Positions 15,509 to 23,719 are shown, counted from the first letter of the stretch. The stretch: DNA of 27,758 bases from Microcaldota archaeon (GCA_021793035.1 JAJYTM010000001.1:1-27758); one strand, 5' to 3'. A program made the numbers and translations. Notes: generated by a model from the sequence alone, not told the origin.

Positions 15509-15568
15509 ATGACTGCTGATATATTCCTTATTTCAGTCAGGCTTGGCAGATCGGCTGCTGCCATGTGA
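15509..15568 (+). CDS. Possible 19-aa leader ORF ahead of L3
   Basis: An ATG at the predicted transcription start opens a frame of 19 codons plus TGA (MTADIFLISVRLGRSAAAM). It spans both hairpins of the L3 leader. The coincidence of ATG and predicted start site would make it a leaderless ORF. No homologue is known to me and short ORFs occur by chance, so this is a candidate only. Confidence 0.25.
   Translation: MTADIFLISVRLGRSAAAM
15510..15563 (+). promoter_or_regulatory. Two consecutive hairpins in the L3 leader
   Basis: TGACTG (15510-15515) pairs with CAGTCA (15534-15539) across an 18-nt loop. TGGCAG (15544-15549) pairs with CTGCCA (15558-15563) across an 8-nt loop. Both stems are perfect 6-bp. 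They lie downstream of the predicted transcription start and 40 bp before L3. They may be an autoregulatory site for a ribosomal protein of the operon; that role is inferred. Confidence 0.4.
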
Positions 15569-15603
15569 AAGTTTGCTTAAGTACGAATTAGAAGTGTTTA
15601 TCT

Positions 15604-16563
15604 ATGACTAGAGGATCGCTGCAATATTGGCCGAGGAGACGTGCCACAAGGCGCCTGCCAAGGATAAGGTCTAGGCCCAGGCATGGCACGCATCTTGGCG
15701 ACATAATAGCCTACAAGGCGGGCATGACTAGCGTATCCATGATAGACGATTCTGAATCTACCACAAAGCAGCAGGAGATAAGCAGGGCATGCACAATACT
15801 GGATATTCCAGCAATGGAGATGTATGGCCTGCGCTTCTATGCAAAAGATGACATAACCGGCTACAAGAAGGCAGTAGCAGAGCTGTACAACAAGGAGATA
15901 GCGCAGAAGCTCAAGATAAAATCGGTAAAGAACGATGAAAGCAAACTCGATTCGTTCAGGGAGCGCCTTTCGGAATTCGTAGACGTAACCGCTCTTATAG
16001 CCGCATACCCAAAGACGCTCAATGTGGAGCAGAACCATCCAGAGAGGTTTGAGACAAGCGTCAATGCGAAGAGCATCGAAGACAAATTCTCGTTCATAAG
16101 CTCCCACCTGGGCAAGGAAATAAGGGCAGGAGAGATATTCAAGCCCGGCGAGTACATAGACTTGGTGTCCATATCAACGGGCAAAGGATGGCAGGGAACA
16201 ATAAAGCGTTTCGGCACAGCGAGGCTGAACCACAAGGCGACGCAGAAGGTAAGGCACATAGGGGTCATGGGATCCATGGGTATTGGAAGAGTGCTGTACA
16301 CCGTGCCGCATGCAGGACAGATGGGGTTCAACTACAGGACTGAGAGGAACAAGCGCATACTTAAGATTTTCGACAAGGAGGAGACCGCAAGCCTGAACAG
16401 GGCCGGAGGCTTCAACAACTATGGGACCATAAGGGGATCTGCAATACTGCTCGACGGATCGGTTCCTGGGCCGGCCAAGAGGCTGGTGAGGATAAAGGAG
16501 AGCAACGGCAACATCAACCTGAAGGGCATAAAGGAGCCGAAAATAGTCGAAATAAACAGGTAA
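15604..16563 (+). CDS. rpl3: 50S ribosomal protein L3
   Basis: First gene of the S10-type operon here, 319 aa. The archaeal/eukaryotic form is clear: MTRGSLQYWPRRRATRRLPR at the N-terminus, AYKAGMTSVSMID near 36-48, the STGKGWQGTIKRFG segment, VRHIGVMGSMGIGRVLYTVP and AGQMGFNYRTERN, then GSAILLDGSVPGPAKRLVRI at the end. L3 contacts the peptidyl-transferase region and is an early assembly protein. The ATG at 15604 sits after a 95-nt leader or a leaderless start (see the promoter features). The stop overlaps the L4 start by one base. Confidence 0.97.
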   Translation: MTRGSLQYWPRRRATRRLPRIRSRPRHGTHLGDIIAYKAGMTSVSMIDDSESTTKQQEISRACTILDIPAMEMYGLRFYAKDDITGYKKAVAELYNKEIAQKLKIKSVKNDESKLDSFRERLSEFVDVTALIAAYPKTLNVEQNHPERFETSVNAKSIEDKFSFISSHLGKEIRAGEIFKPGEYIDLVSISTGKGWQGTIKRFGTARLNHKATQKVRHIGVMGSMGIGRVLYTVPHAGQMGFNYRTERNKRILKIFDKEETASLNRAGGFNNYGTIRGSAILLDGSVPGPAKRLVRIKESNGNINLKGIKEPKIVEINR

Positions 16564-17384
16564 TGATAATGGTTTCTGTCAATATATACAGTGTGGACGG
16601 CAAAGAAGCAGGCAAGATGGAATTGCCCAAGGTCTTCGAGAAGACCGTCCGCGAGGAGCTCATAAGAAGGGCTGTTGTAGCGGAGCAGAGCATGAGGCTG
16701 CAGCCGCAGGGGCACTACCTCCTGGCAGGAATGCAGACAACAGCGAAGTACTATGGAAGATATGATGCATCATGGAGGACCGGAAGGCATATGGGTATCG
16801 CAATAAGGCCGAGGGAAAAGCTCGGAGGCGGAAGGCAGGGCCAGGTCAAGCGCATACCGTCTGCAGTGAAGGGAAAGAGGGCTCACCCGCACAAGATAGA
16901 GAAGCGCCTCGCCGAATCCATGAACAACCGCGAATACCAAGCCGCATTGGCAAGCTCGATATCCGCCAGCGCGAAGCACATGCTCAAAGGCATAACCACT
17001 CCAATAGTAGTGGACAATGCAATCGAATCGCTCAAGAGCACAAAGGATATAATCAAGATGTTCAAGGGCATGCAGATGCAGAACATGCTAGAAGAGGGCA
17101 GGAAGAAATACATTAAGAAGGGCCTGCGCAGGAGCTCGAGGAGAGTGCATTACAAGAACACTGCGGCTTTGATAGTCAACTCGGACAAGGGGGTTGTAAA
17201 AGCTGCGAGGAACATACCTGGCATAAGTGTTTGCACAGTTGACAAGCTGACTGTGAATATGCTTGCTCCTGGCGGCAATCCAGGCAGGATATCAATATGG
17301 AGCGCGGACGCGGCAAAGAATGTAGAAAGCAGGATAAACGGTCTAACGCTCAAGACCCAGGCCAAATACTATATGTCGGATTAG
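16563..17384 (+). CDS. rpl4: 50S ribosomal protein L4
   Basis: Ribosomal protein L4 (archaeal L4e form), 273 aa; it lines the peptide exit tunnel. The tunnel-loop region RTGRHMGIAIRPREKLGGGR and GKRAHPHKIEKRLAESMNN match the family, as does the C-terminal LAPGGNPGRISIWS. The first ATG at 16563 overlaps the L3 stop (TAATG). An ATG two codons later (16569), with GGTAATGAT upstream, may be the real start. Of its 20 isoleucine codons, 16 are ATA, a useful measure of host codon preference. L23 follows within a few bases. Confidence 0.96.
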   Translation: MIMVSVNIYSVDGKEAGKMELPKVFEKTVREELIRRAVVAEQSMRLQPQGHYLLAGMQTTAKYYGRYDASWRTGRHMGIAIRPREKLGGGRQGQVKRIPSAVKGKRAHPHKIEKRLAESMNNREYQAALASSISASAKHMLKGITTPIVVDNAIESLKSTKDIIKMFKGMQMQNMLEEGRKKYIKKGLRRSSRRVHYKNTAALIVNSDKGVVKAARNIPGISVCTVDKLTVNMLAPGGNPGRISIWSADAAKNVESRINGLTLKTQAKYYMSD

Positions 17385-17393
17385 GTGTTCATG

Positions 17394-17645
17394 ATGTCAG
17401 TTTTAAGATACCCGCTCGCAACAGAAAAAGTCGTAGGCCTGATAGACAGGCAGAATACAATAACATACGTAGTCAACCACGATGCCACAAAGAGCGAGAT
17501 AAAGAGCGACTTCGAGAAGAGGTTCAACGTCAAAGTAAGCAGGGTAAATACTGTAGAGATGCCGAAGAACTTCAAGAAGGCATTTATAAAGCTAGCTCCG
17601 AATTATAAGGCAGGGGACGTAGCTGTGAAATTGAAATTGGTGTAA
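17394..17645 (+). CDS. rpl23: 50S ribosomal protein L23
   Basis: Protein of 83 aa at the tunnel exit, where it docks signal recognition particle. LRYPLATEKVVGLIDRQNTI at the N-terminus and the KRFNVKVSRVNTVEMPKNFK segment, where NTVxxP is the classic L23 motif, fix the identity. Two ATGs (17391 and 17394) and a GTG (17385) are possible; GGTG just upstream fits the ATG at 17394 best. L4 ends 9 bases upstream and L2 starts 4 bases downstream. Confidence 0.95.
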   Translation: MSVLRYPLATEKVVGLIDRQNTITYVVNHDATKSEIKSDFEKRFNVKVSRVNTVEMPKNFKKAFIKLAPNYKAGDVAVKLKLV

Positions 17646-17649
17646 TCGC

Positions 17650-18366
17650 ATGGGCAAAAAGCTTAGGCAGCAGAGGAGGGGCAAAGGCTCCAACGTGTAC
17701 ACGAAATTGCCTAACACGTTCGACGTCACTGTAAAGTTTGCGCACGACATAGAGGCCAAGAAGACCGGAGAGGTGATTGCGCTGTTCAACAGCACAGGCC
17801 ACACCGTGCCTATAATGGAGGTGCAGTACGAAGACTTTTCGCAGGGCATGCTAATAGCCCCGGAAGGCATAGCCATAGGCGACAAGATCTCGATAGGATA
17901 CAAGAATGTATTCTCACTGGGCAGCGTAATGAAGCTCTCCGACATACCAGAGGGTATACCAATATACAATATAGAATCAAAGCCCGGTGACGGAGGGAAG
18001 ATGGTCCGGGTAGCAGGCGCAGCAGCATACATAAAGGCGCACATAGGCGATACAGCAACTGTCACTATGCCATCAAAGGCCAGCATAGTTCTGCCAAACG
18101 AGTGCAGGGCGCAGCTCGGTGTCATAGCCGCAGGAGGAGTGCTCGACCAGCCGCTCGTAAAGGCGGGCAAGAGCCATTACATTTACCACGCCCTCAACAG
18201 GACATGGCCAAGGAACAGGGGAGTCAAGATGAGCCCTGTTGACCATCCGTTCGGAGGCAAGCAGCACCACAAGGGTAAGAGCAGCATGACTTCAAGGAAC
18301 GCACCCCCAGGAAGGAAGGTGGGACACATAGCTGCAAGGCGCGTAGGAAGAAAGAAGAAGGGATAA
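17650..18366 (+). CDS. rpl2: 50S ribosomal protein L2
   Basis: Universal ribosomal protein near the peptidyl-transferase centre, 238 aa. The N-terminus MGKKLRQQRRGKGSNVYTK is the archaeal type. The C-terminal signature is conserved: KMSPVDHPFGGKQHHKGKS, with the functionally important His region, then SRNAPPGRKVGHIAARRVGR. Usual archaeal sequences read HPHGGG at this point; here it is HPFGGK, a small lineage variation. GGTG lies seven bases before the ATG. S19 starts two bases after the stop. Confidence 0.97.
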   Translation: MGKKLRQQRRGKGSNVYTKLPNTFDVTVKFAHDIEAKKTGEVIALFNSTGHTVPIMEVQYEDFSQGMLIAPEGIAIGDKISIGYKNVFSLGSVMKLSDIPEGIPIYNIESKPGDGGKMVRVAGAAAYIKAHIGDTATVTMPSKASIVLPNECRAQLGVIAAGGVLDQPLVKAGKSHYIYHALNRTWPRNRGVKMSPVDHPFGGKQHHKGKSSMTSRNAPPGRKVGHIAARRVGRKKKG

Positions 18367-18367
18367 A

Positions 18368-18760
18368 ATGGTAGAAAGAATCGCTTATAAAGGCTTGATG
18401 GGCGACCAGGTAAAGGCCCTGCCCAACGATGAGTTCAACAGGATGATAAAGTCAAGGGCCAGGCGCTTCCTGAAGAGGAACTCATTGAACTACCGCATGC
18501 TCAACGAGAAGATCGAGGAGTACAGGAAAAAAGGCATAGACAAGCCAATAAAGACGCATCTCAGGGAGGCAGTAATAGTGCCGCAGTGGATAGGCCTCAA
18601 GTTCAAGATCCACATGGGCAAGGAGTTCCAGGAGATCGCAATAGCGCCCAACATGGTTGGCAGGAGGCTTGGAGAATTCGTCTATACGAGCAAGCGCGTG
18701 CAGCATTCCGCTCCAGGAATAAGGGCTACGCGCGGAAGTAAATTCCTATCGGTGAAGTAA
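18368..18760 (+). CDS. rps19: 30S ribosomal protein S19
   Basis: Small-subunit head protein of 130 aa. The core motif IAPNMVGRRLGEFVYTSKRV followed by QHSAPGIRATRGSK is diagnostic of archaeal/eukaryotic S19 (S15e). The upstream LREAVIVPQWIGLKFKIHMG also matches. It starts one base after the L2 stop, and its stop abuts the TTG start of L22, so translation is probably coupled along the operon. Confidence 0.96.
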   Translation: MVERIAYKGLMGDQVKALPNDEFNRMIKSRARRFLKRNSLNYRMLNEKIEEYRKKGIDKPIKTHLREAVIVPQWIGLKFKIHMGKEFQEIAIAPNMVGRRLGEFVYTSKRVQHSAPGIRATRGSKFLSVK

Positions 18761-19471
18761 TTGGAGTATTCATTCAACAGGGACAAGTCCGAAATAATAT
18801 TCGCGCACATGAAGGACATAAACGCGAGCTACAAGGACCTGTGCAATGTGTGCGATTCCGTGAGGTACAAGAGCGTGCCTGAAGCGATAGCCATACTCGA
18901 TTCCGTCAAGGAGGGCACGCCGCTTCTTTTCAGGAGGCACAACAAGGGCATGGGCTCAAGGCACGAGCTCGGAGGCAAGAAAGGCAGGTACCCGATAAAG
19001 TGCGCTTCGATAGTCAAGAAGGCAATAGTGAACGCATCTGCCAACGCATCGAACAAGGGCCTTGATCCGGATAACATGTTCGTGGTGCATGCGACAGCCA
19101 ACAAGACAACGATAAACCGCAGGTATCCGTCGAAAGGCATACTATACCATAGGTCGGGGGGCTACGGCTATTCATCGGCAAGGCGCAGCGACCTCGAGTT
19201 TGCCAAGCTTGAACTAGGGATAGCTACCGGAACTGAAAAAGGGCTCAGCCAGAAGATGCTTAAGGCAGTGGAACGCAGCAGGAAGTATCTCGAGAAGATT
19301 GAAAAGCAGAAGCCTAAGGCGAAGGCGGCGAAAGCTGCATCGAAGGGCAAGGCGCTCACTTCTCCTGCAGGGCCTGCAAAGTCTGCTAAGAAGCCTGTGC
19401 ACCCGGAAATGCAGAAGAGGCCTGAGCCCGTGAAGACAGATGCGAACGCGCAGGAGGATAAAAAAGTTTAA
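18761..19471 (+). CDS. rpl22: 50S ribosomal protein L22 with long C-terminal extension
   Basis: Exit-tunnel protein L22, 236 aa. The core (residues 1 to about 165) is normal: RYKSVPEAIAILDSV, HELGGKKGRYPIKCASIVKK and INRRYPSKGILYHRSGGYG. The start is TTG, directly after the S19 stop, and is supported by GGTGA five bases upstream. Archaeal L22 is usually about 150-160 aa; here ~70 extra residues follow, rich in Lys, Ala and Pro (KAKAAKAASKGKALTSPAGP) and ending acidic (NAQEDKKV). This tail looks disordered and may bind rRNA on the ribosome surface or another factor. The stop overlaps the first S3 ATG by one base. Confidence 0.94.
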   Translation: MEYSFNRDKSEIIFAHMKDINASYKDLCNVCDSVRYKSVPEAIAILDSVKEGTPLLFRRHNKGMGSRHELGGKKGRYPIKCASIVKKAIVNASANASNKGLDPDNMFVVHATANKTTINRRYPSKGILYHRSGGYGYSSARRSDLEFAKLELGIATGTEKGLSQKMLKAVERSRKYLEKIEKQKPKAKAAKAASKGKALTSPAGPAKSAKKPVHPEMQKRPEPVKTDANAQEDKKV

Positions 19472-19482
19472 TGAGGCATTGC

Positions 19483-20106
19483 ATGGCTATAGAGAATAAA
19501 TTTCTGAATGATTCTATAATAAAGCATAGTATATCCAAGTTCATGGAGCAGTCGCTTACCAAGGCGGGCTTCTCCAGGGTAGAAGTGCAGAAGACTCCCG
19601 TGATAACAAGGATAACCGTCTATGTTCTGAACCCAGGAAGGGTGATAGGCAGGGGCGGCAAGACCATAGACGCGCTGACAGACCAGGTCAAGGAGCTGTT
19701 CAAGATGCAGAACCCGCAGATAAGCATAGTCGAGGTGGAGAACCGCATGCTTGAGCCGCTTCTCGTGGCTAAGGACATAGCGCAGAAGCTCGAGCGCGGT
19801 CTCAACTTCAGGAGGATACAGCAGAGCTACCTCAAGAGCATAATAGCCAACGGCGCATTGGGGGTAGAGATAATAATCGGCGGGAAGCTCGTCGCCAAGA
19901 ATGCGAGGGCTAAATCGATAAGGAAGAGCGTTGGGTACATACCTAAGGCCGGAGACGTGACCAACCTGGTCAGGGTTGCCTATGCAACAGCGTACCCGAA
20001 ATACGGCGCCATAGGGATAAAGGTTAGGATAGTGCCGCCAGGCACTAAGTTCCCAGACCGGGAGATAAAGGCAGTGGAGGTTCCGAGATCCATACTCAAC
20101 GGGTGA
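19483..20106 (+). CDS. rps3: 30S ribosomal protein S3
   Basis: mRNA-entry-channel protein with an N-terminal KH domain, 207 aa. The KH GxxG loop is in NPGRVIGRGGKTIDALTD at about residues 52-67. The C-terminal domain has the expected VAKNARAKSIRKSVGYIPKA and KYGAIGIKVRIVPPGTKFPD. The ATG at 19483 (MAIENKFL) has GAGG six bases upstream and fits the family start; the ATG at 19471 overlaps the L22 stop and adds four residues. In most archaea L29 and Rnp1 follow S3; here the ribosomal run ends and AglB comes next. Confidence 0.96.
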   Translation: MAIENKFLNDSIIKHSISKFMEQSLTKAGFSRVEVQKTPVITRITVYVLNPGRVIGRGGKTIDALTDQVKELFKMQNPQISIVEVENRMLEPLLVAKDIAQKLERGLNFRRIQQSYLKSIIANGALGVEIIIGGKLVAKNARAKSIRKSVGYIPKAGDVTNLVRVAYATAYPKYGAIGIKVRIVPPGTKFPDREIKAVEVPRSILNG

Positions 20107-20145
20107 ATGGGTCGATGCAAAATCGCAATAAACGGTTTGCAGCGG

Positions 20146-20155
20146 AATCTCTTTA
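20146..20155 (+). promoter_or_regulatory. Possible TATA box upstream of aglB
   Basis: CTCTTTATTC lies in the 121-bp gap after S3. It would give transcription start near 20178, about 50 bp ahead of the preferred aglB ATG. It suggests aglB is not simply the last gene of the ribosomal operon. Confidence 0.35.
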
Positions 20156-20227
20156 TTCGTTGCCTAAAAAGTCTGTCTTGGAATGCGCGGTTCACTGCGT
20201 CACGTTCCAAAATGTGTGATGGTTACT

Positions 20228-23200
20228 ATGCTTCTAGCCTTCGAAACGGGGTTCATAGCCTTCTTTACGATGTTCATACCTGGGGTGCTTCTAGCATACG
20301 CATTGCTCAGGAAGACCGGGCTCCACACATTTGAGAAGCTCGTCATAGGGTTCATATTCGGCCTCATAGCGCCAGCAACGCTTACATGGATAGATGCATA
20401 TTTAATGCCGTACATCCACATATTCGCATTCTCATTGCCCCTATTCGAAGCCAACGCGCTAATAATAACAATAGTCGCTGCACTGATCTGCTGGAAGGAA
20501 GGCGTATTCAACGACCTCTCGCAGTATGTCAATGCAAAAGCAAAGCGCGCTGTAGAGGAGCGGCAGATAAAATCGGCAGAGCACGCCGAATCGATGGAGC
20601 TCTCTGAGCTAAGGTCAAACCTGAGGGGCTTCGAGAAGGCGCAGTCAATAATCAAGCAGCATGAAGATGAGGAGAGAGCGCTGAGACAGAAGCAGGAAGC
20701 AGAGCTGTCGCACACTTCCGGCCTTGGAGAAGAAGAAAGAGCAAGAATATCAGAGCTGCACAACAAGGCGCTAACGGACCTCATAGGCAAGCACGTCTCG
20801 GAGGAGAAGGGCATGCTCGCCGCGCTCAAGAGGGAGCAGGAGGAAATAGAGCTCAAGAGCAAGTCCGCCGAGGCATCGCCTCGCCATTCTACACCAACAT
20901 GGGTGTGGTGGGTGCTGCTGCTGTTCATGGTAATTACATTCGCTACGCGCATGCTCAGCGTTCCAATAACCCCCGCATTCTTCGAATTTGATCCGTATTT
21001 CGATATGCTCGCGACAGAGCATCTTCTGACTTTCGGATACCAGCCGCTGCTGTCGCATTCGGCGTGGCCAATATTGGCAAACGGCTCGGTCCTGAGGATG
21101 CAGCCCCTTATCCCATACCTGGAGGCTTATTGGTACTCTCTCGCCAACTATCTCGGCCCCCACTTCACCACGTTCAACACTACGCTTATGAGCTATGTTG
21201 GCGGTGTGTATCCGCCAATCACAGCCGCGCTTCTCGTGTTCGTAATATTCATGCTGCTTTACAATGAGTACGATCCTTATGTAGGCCTCATAGGCGCTTC
21301 TTTCGCCATGGCAATGCCGATACTGTTCACTACATTCGTATCCGGGGAGCAGCTCCTGGAGCCATGGGGCATATTCACGTTATTCTTCTTCTTTGCAGCG
21401 TACATGCTCGCAGTAAAGAACATGAAAAGCACGAGGCTTGCCATATTTGCAGGGATAGCGTTCGCATCTACCTTCTTGGGCGCCCACTACTATACGGTAG
21501 ATGCGGGGGTATTGACTCTGTACATCATACTGCAGGGAGTGATAAGCTACCTGAGAGGAGATCTAGGCAAGGATTTCTACAAGATGAATGCCATCGTGAT
21601 AATAGTCATCGCAATATTCCTTGCATTCTATTCGCCGTACCACGCGACGCTGAGCGGGCGCATACCAACAGTGCTTGGAATACCGATAACAGTGAGCGGC
21701 CCGCTCGCAGCATTGATACTCGTAGCTGTCATAGACTACCTGCCAAGGATTCTCAAGCAGTACCATGTGCTGTTCAATAGGATAGACTTGAAGATGAAAG
21801 TGCTGTGGCTCGTGGCAATAGCGATAATGGTGCTCGCGCTGCTCGCCGCTACGCCTCTGGGCACCCCAGTAAAAGGCTACCTTAGCCTGAGCACGAAGTT
21901 CACCACGCCATCGACTCCGCTTTTCATGACAGTGCAGGAGTTCGAGCCGACAGGGCTGGCGTACAACTTCGGCGCGGCTGGGCTCGGCATAATCGCATCT
22001 AGCATGTTCGGCGTGCCGCTTTTCGTATGGTTCCTATCGGCATTGGCGATAATACTCATATGCATCAGCATATACTACCGCAGAAGCAATACCGGCATAT
22101 TCTACCTTATGATTGCACTACCGCTAATGGTCGCTGCTTTCTCCGAGGTCAAGTACATACCGCACTTCGGCGTTGCATACATAATGCTCCTCGGCATAGT
22201 GATAGGAGAGGTAGCGGTGCTGGCAGGGAACAACTTCAAGCTCAAGCATGAGACAGACGAAAGCATATCGGCCCTGATAAAGCGGGCCTATACGGAGCAC
22301 AAGGACCTCATGTATTTCGTGTTCAGCATAGCGCTGTTCTTCTTCTCGCCGATAATTGCTATAATATACCTTCTATTCATACTTTTCACGCACAGGACCG
22401 AGAACAGGAACTATATGTGGGCGCTTCTCGGCTTCTTCTTGATCGTAGAAATTGCAGGGGCAGTGTTCGGGCACCCGATATACGGCGAGAGCTATTCGCT
22501 TATAGAAGCCGTGGGGTCAACGACCCTTTACTACGGCTCCCCATCTACTGCATGCTCATCCCTGAGCAGCGGCGGCAATTCTGTAGGGCTTGACCTATAC
22601 TGCAACGTCGTTCCGACATACTGGCTGTCGGCACTGTCATGGATGAAGAGCAACATAGGCCCGAACGGCCCTAGGGTCATGTCCTGGTGGGACTATGGCG
22701 ACTGGATAAACTGGTTCGGCCAGACGCCTACCGTAACGAGGGGCGACAACGCAGAGCCCACAGAGGACTTCGCAGTCGCAGCCAACTACGTGCTCGGCCC
22801 GAAGGACAATTACACCCCTGCTGTCATGGACAACTTCATGAACACCAATCAGACCAAGTACATAGTGTTTGACCAGGGCCTAATACAGAAATGGGGTGCC
22901 TTGGATTTCCTTGCATGCATACACATAAACGAGACATCAAGGGCATTTGCGATAGCCGAGGGCAAGCTGCAGAATCCTCCAGTTCCATACGCTCTGGGCA
23001 ACTCGCCATGCGAGCTGGCCCACGATCCGCAATACGTGCTTGTGCCATTGCCTACGCTAATACCAACCATAGAGAAGCCTACGATAAATGAATACTGCTC
23101 AATATCAAATTCGAGCACCCAGTATGCGTACTCCTATCTTGTGAACAACAATTCACTCACAAACCAGTCCGTCTGCATCGACCTGAATCCGACTAACAGC

Positions 23201-23581
23201 GGCGCATTCAAGGTCTATTACCAGAACGGCACCCAGATGAATGCGTACGTACAGGCAATCACCCAATCGCCCCTCGGGGAGACCGCGCTGGCAAACGGAG
23301 GCCCACTATACCTGGAGTACCTGATGGTGTACACGCCGAACGGCCCCAACGACACCATAACAAATGCTCCATCGGAGTTTTACTTGTCAAACTTCTACAA
23401 AGGGTTCTTCTTCGGGAAGCTGCCAGGGTTTACGCAGGTATATCCGGCAAACGCAACTGGCATAAACTTCATCAACAACACATATCCGATACGCATACTA
23501 GCGCTTGACAATTTCACCGGCCAGCTTCCACCGAAGGCATCAAAGCCCAGCTATGTTGTGAACAACTATACGTTCCCATGA
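20228..23581 (+). CDS. aglB: Oligosaccharyltransferase AglB/STT3 with N-terminal TM/coiled-coil extension
   Basis: Catalytic subunit of N-glycosylation: transfers a lipid-linked glycan to Asn in N-x-S/T sequons outside the membrane. Length is 1117 aa from the ATG at 20228. The first acidic catalytic motif is FEFDPYFDM (around residues 252-260) and the catalytic WWDYG is at 820-824, in MSWWDYGDWINW. About a dozen membrane helices lie between, followed by a soluble extracellular C-terminal domain. Unusually, the STT3 core begins only at residue ~224 (WVWWVLLLFMVITF). Before it are three predicted helices (about 5-27, 37-55, 63-88) and a ~115-residue charged coiled coil (about 98-214; AVEERQIKSAEHAESMELSE region). 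Starts at 20183 and 20219 are possible; GTGAT upstream favours 20228. It follows the ribosomal cluster by 121 bp. Confidence 0.93.
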   Translation: MLLAFETGFIAFFTMFIPGVLLAYALLRKTGLHTFEKLVIGFIFGLIAPATLTWIDAYLMPYIHIFAFSLPLFEANALIITIVAALICWKEGVFNDLSQYVNAKAKRAVEERQIKSAEHAESMELSELRSNLRGFEKAQSIIKQHEDEERALRQKQEAELSHTSGLGEEERARISELHNKALTDLIGKHVSEEKGMLAALKREQEEIELKSKSAEASPRHSTPTWVWWVLLLFMVITFATRMLSVPITPAFFEFDPYFDMLATEHLLTFGYQPLLSHSAWPILANGSVLRMQPLIPYLEAYWYSLANYLGPHFTTFNTTLMSYVGGVYPPITAALLVFVIFMLLYNEYDPYVGLIGASFAMAMPILFTTFVSGEQLLEPWGIFTLFFFFAAYMLAVKNMKSTRLAIFAGIAFASTFLGAHYYTVDAGVLTLYIILQGVISYLRGDLGKDFYKMNAIVIIVIAIFLAFYSPYHATLSGRIPTVLGIPITVSGPLAALILVAVIDYLPRILKQYHVLFNRIDLKMKVLWLVAIAIMVLALLAATPLGTPVKGYLSLSTKFTTPSTPLFMTVQEFEPTGLAYNFGAAGLGIIASSMFGVPLFVWFLSALAIILICISIYYRRSNTGIFYLMIALPLMVAAFSEVKYIPHFGVAYIMLLGIVIGEVAVLAGNNFKLKHETDESISALIKRAYTEHKDLMYFVFSIALFFFSPIIAIIYLLFILFTHRTENRNYMWALLGFFLIVEIAGAVFGHPIYGESYSLIEAVGSTTLYYGSPSTACSSLSSGGNSVGLDLYCNVVPTYWLSALSWMKSNIGPNGPRVMSWWDYGDWINWFGQTPTVTRGDNAEPTEDFAVAANYVLGPKDNYTPAVMDNFMNTNQTKYIVFDQGLIQKWGALDFLACIHINETSRAFAIAEGKLQNPPVPYALGNSPCELAHDPQYVLVPLPTLIPTIEKPTINEYCSISNSSTQYAYSYLVNNNSLTNQSVCIDLNPTNSGAFKVYYQNGTQMNAYVQAITQSPLGETALANGGPLYLEYLMVYTPNGPNDTITNAPSEFYLSNFYKGFFFGKLPGFTQVYPANATGINFINNTYPIRILALDNFTGQLPPKASKPSYVVNNYTFP

Positions 23582-23597
23582 GCGTTAAAAAGAAAGA

Positions 23598-23609
23598 ATT
23601 AAATTAATG
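23598..23609 (+). promoter_or_regulatory. TATA-like box upstream of tRNA-Ile
   Basis: AATTAAATTAAT lies about 40 bp before the tRNA. It would start transcription near 23630, giving a short 5' leader for RNase P to remove. Confidence 0.45.
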
Positions 23610-23643
23610 TTTGGTGTCAATCTTACTGCTCAATTCTGATAGT

Positions 23644-23718
23644 GGGCTTGTAGCTCAGCCTGGTCAGAGCGGCGGTCTTATAAGCCGTAGGTCGAGAGTT
23701 CAAATCTCTCCAGGCCCA
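23644..23718 (+). tRNA. tRNA-Ile(UAU)
   Basis: A 75-nt tRNA with every arm canonical. Acceptor GGGCTTG pairs with CAGGCCC (one G-U) and the discriminator is A. The D arm is GCTC/GAGC. The anticodon arm is GCGGT-CTTATAA-GCCGT, giving anticodon UAU. The variable loop is AGGTC and the T arm GAGAG-TTCAAAT-CTCTC. The body resembles archaeal elongator tRNA-Ile. Most archaea read AUA with a CAU anticodon modified to agmatidine; a U34 version is uncommon and known from archaea such as Nanoarchaeum that lack that enzyme. No intron and no encoded CCA. Confidence 0.93.
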
Positions 23719-23719
23719 C

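Noticed and set aside
20107..20334. 75-codon frame starting right after the S3 stop, with GGTGA upstream
   Set aside because: Most of it overlaps aglB in another frame and the translation shows no conserved pattern; probably chance.
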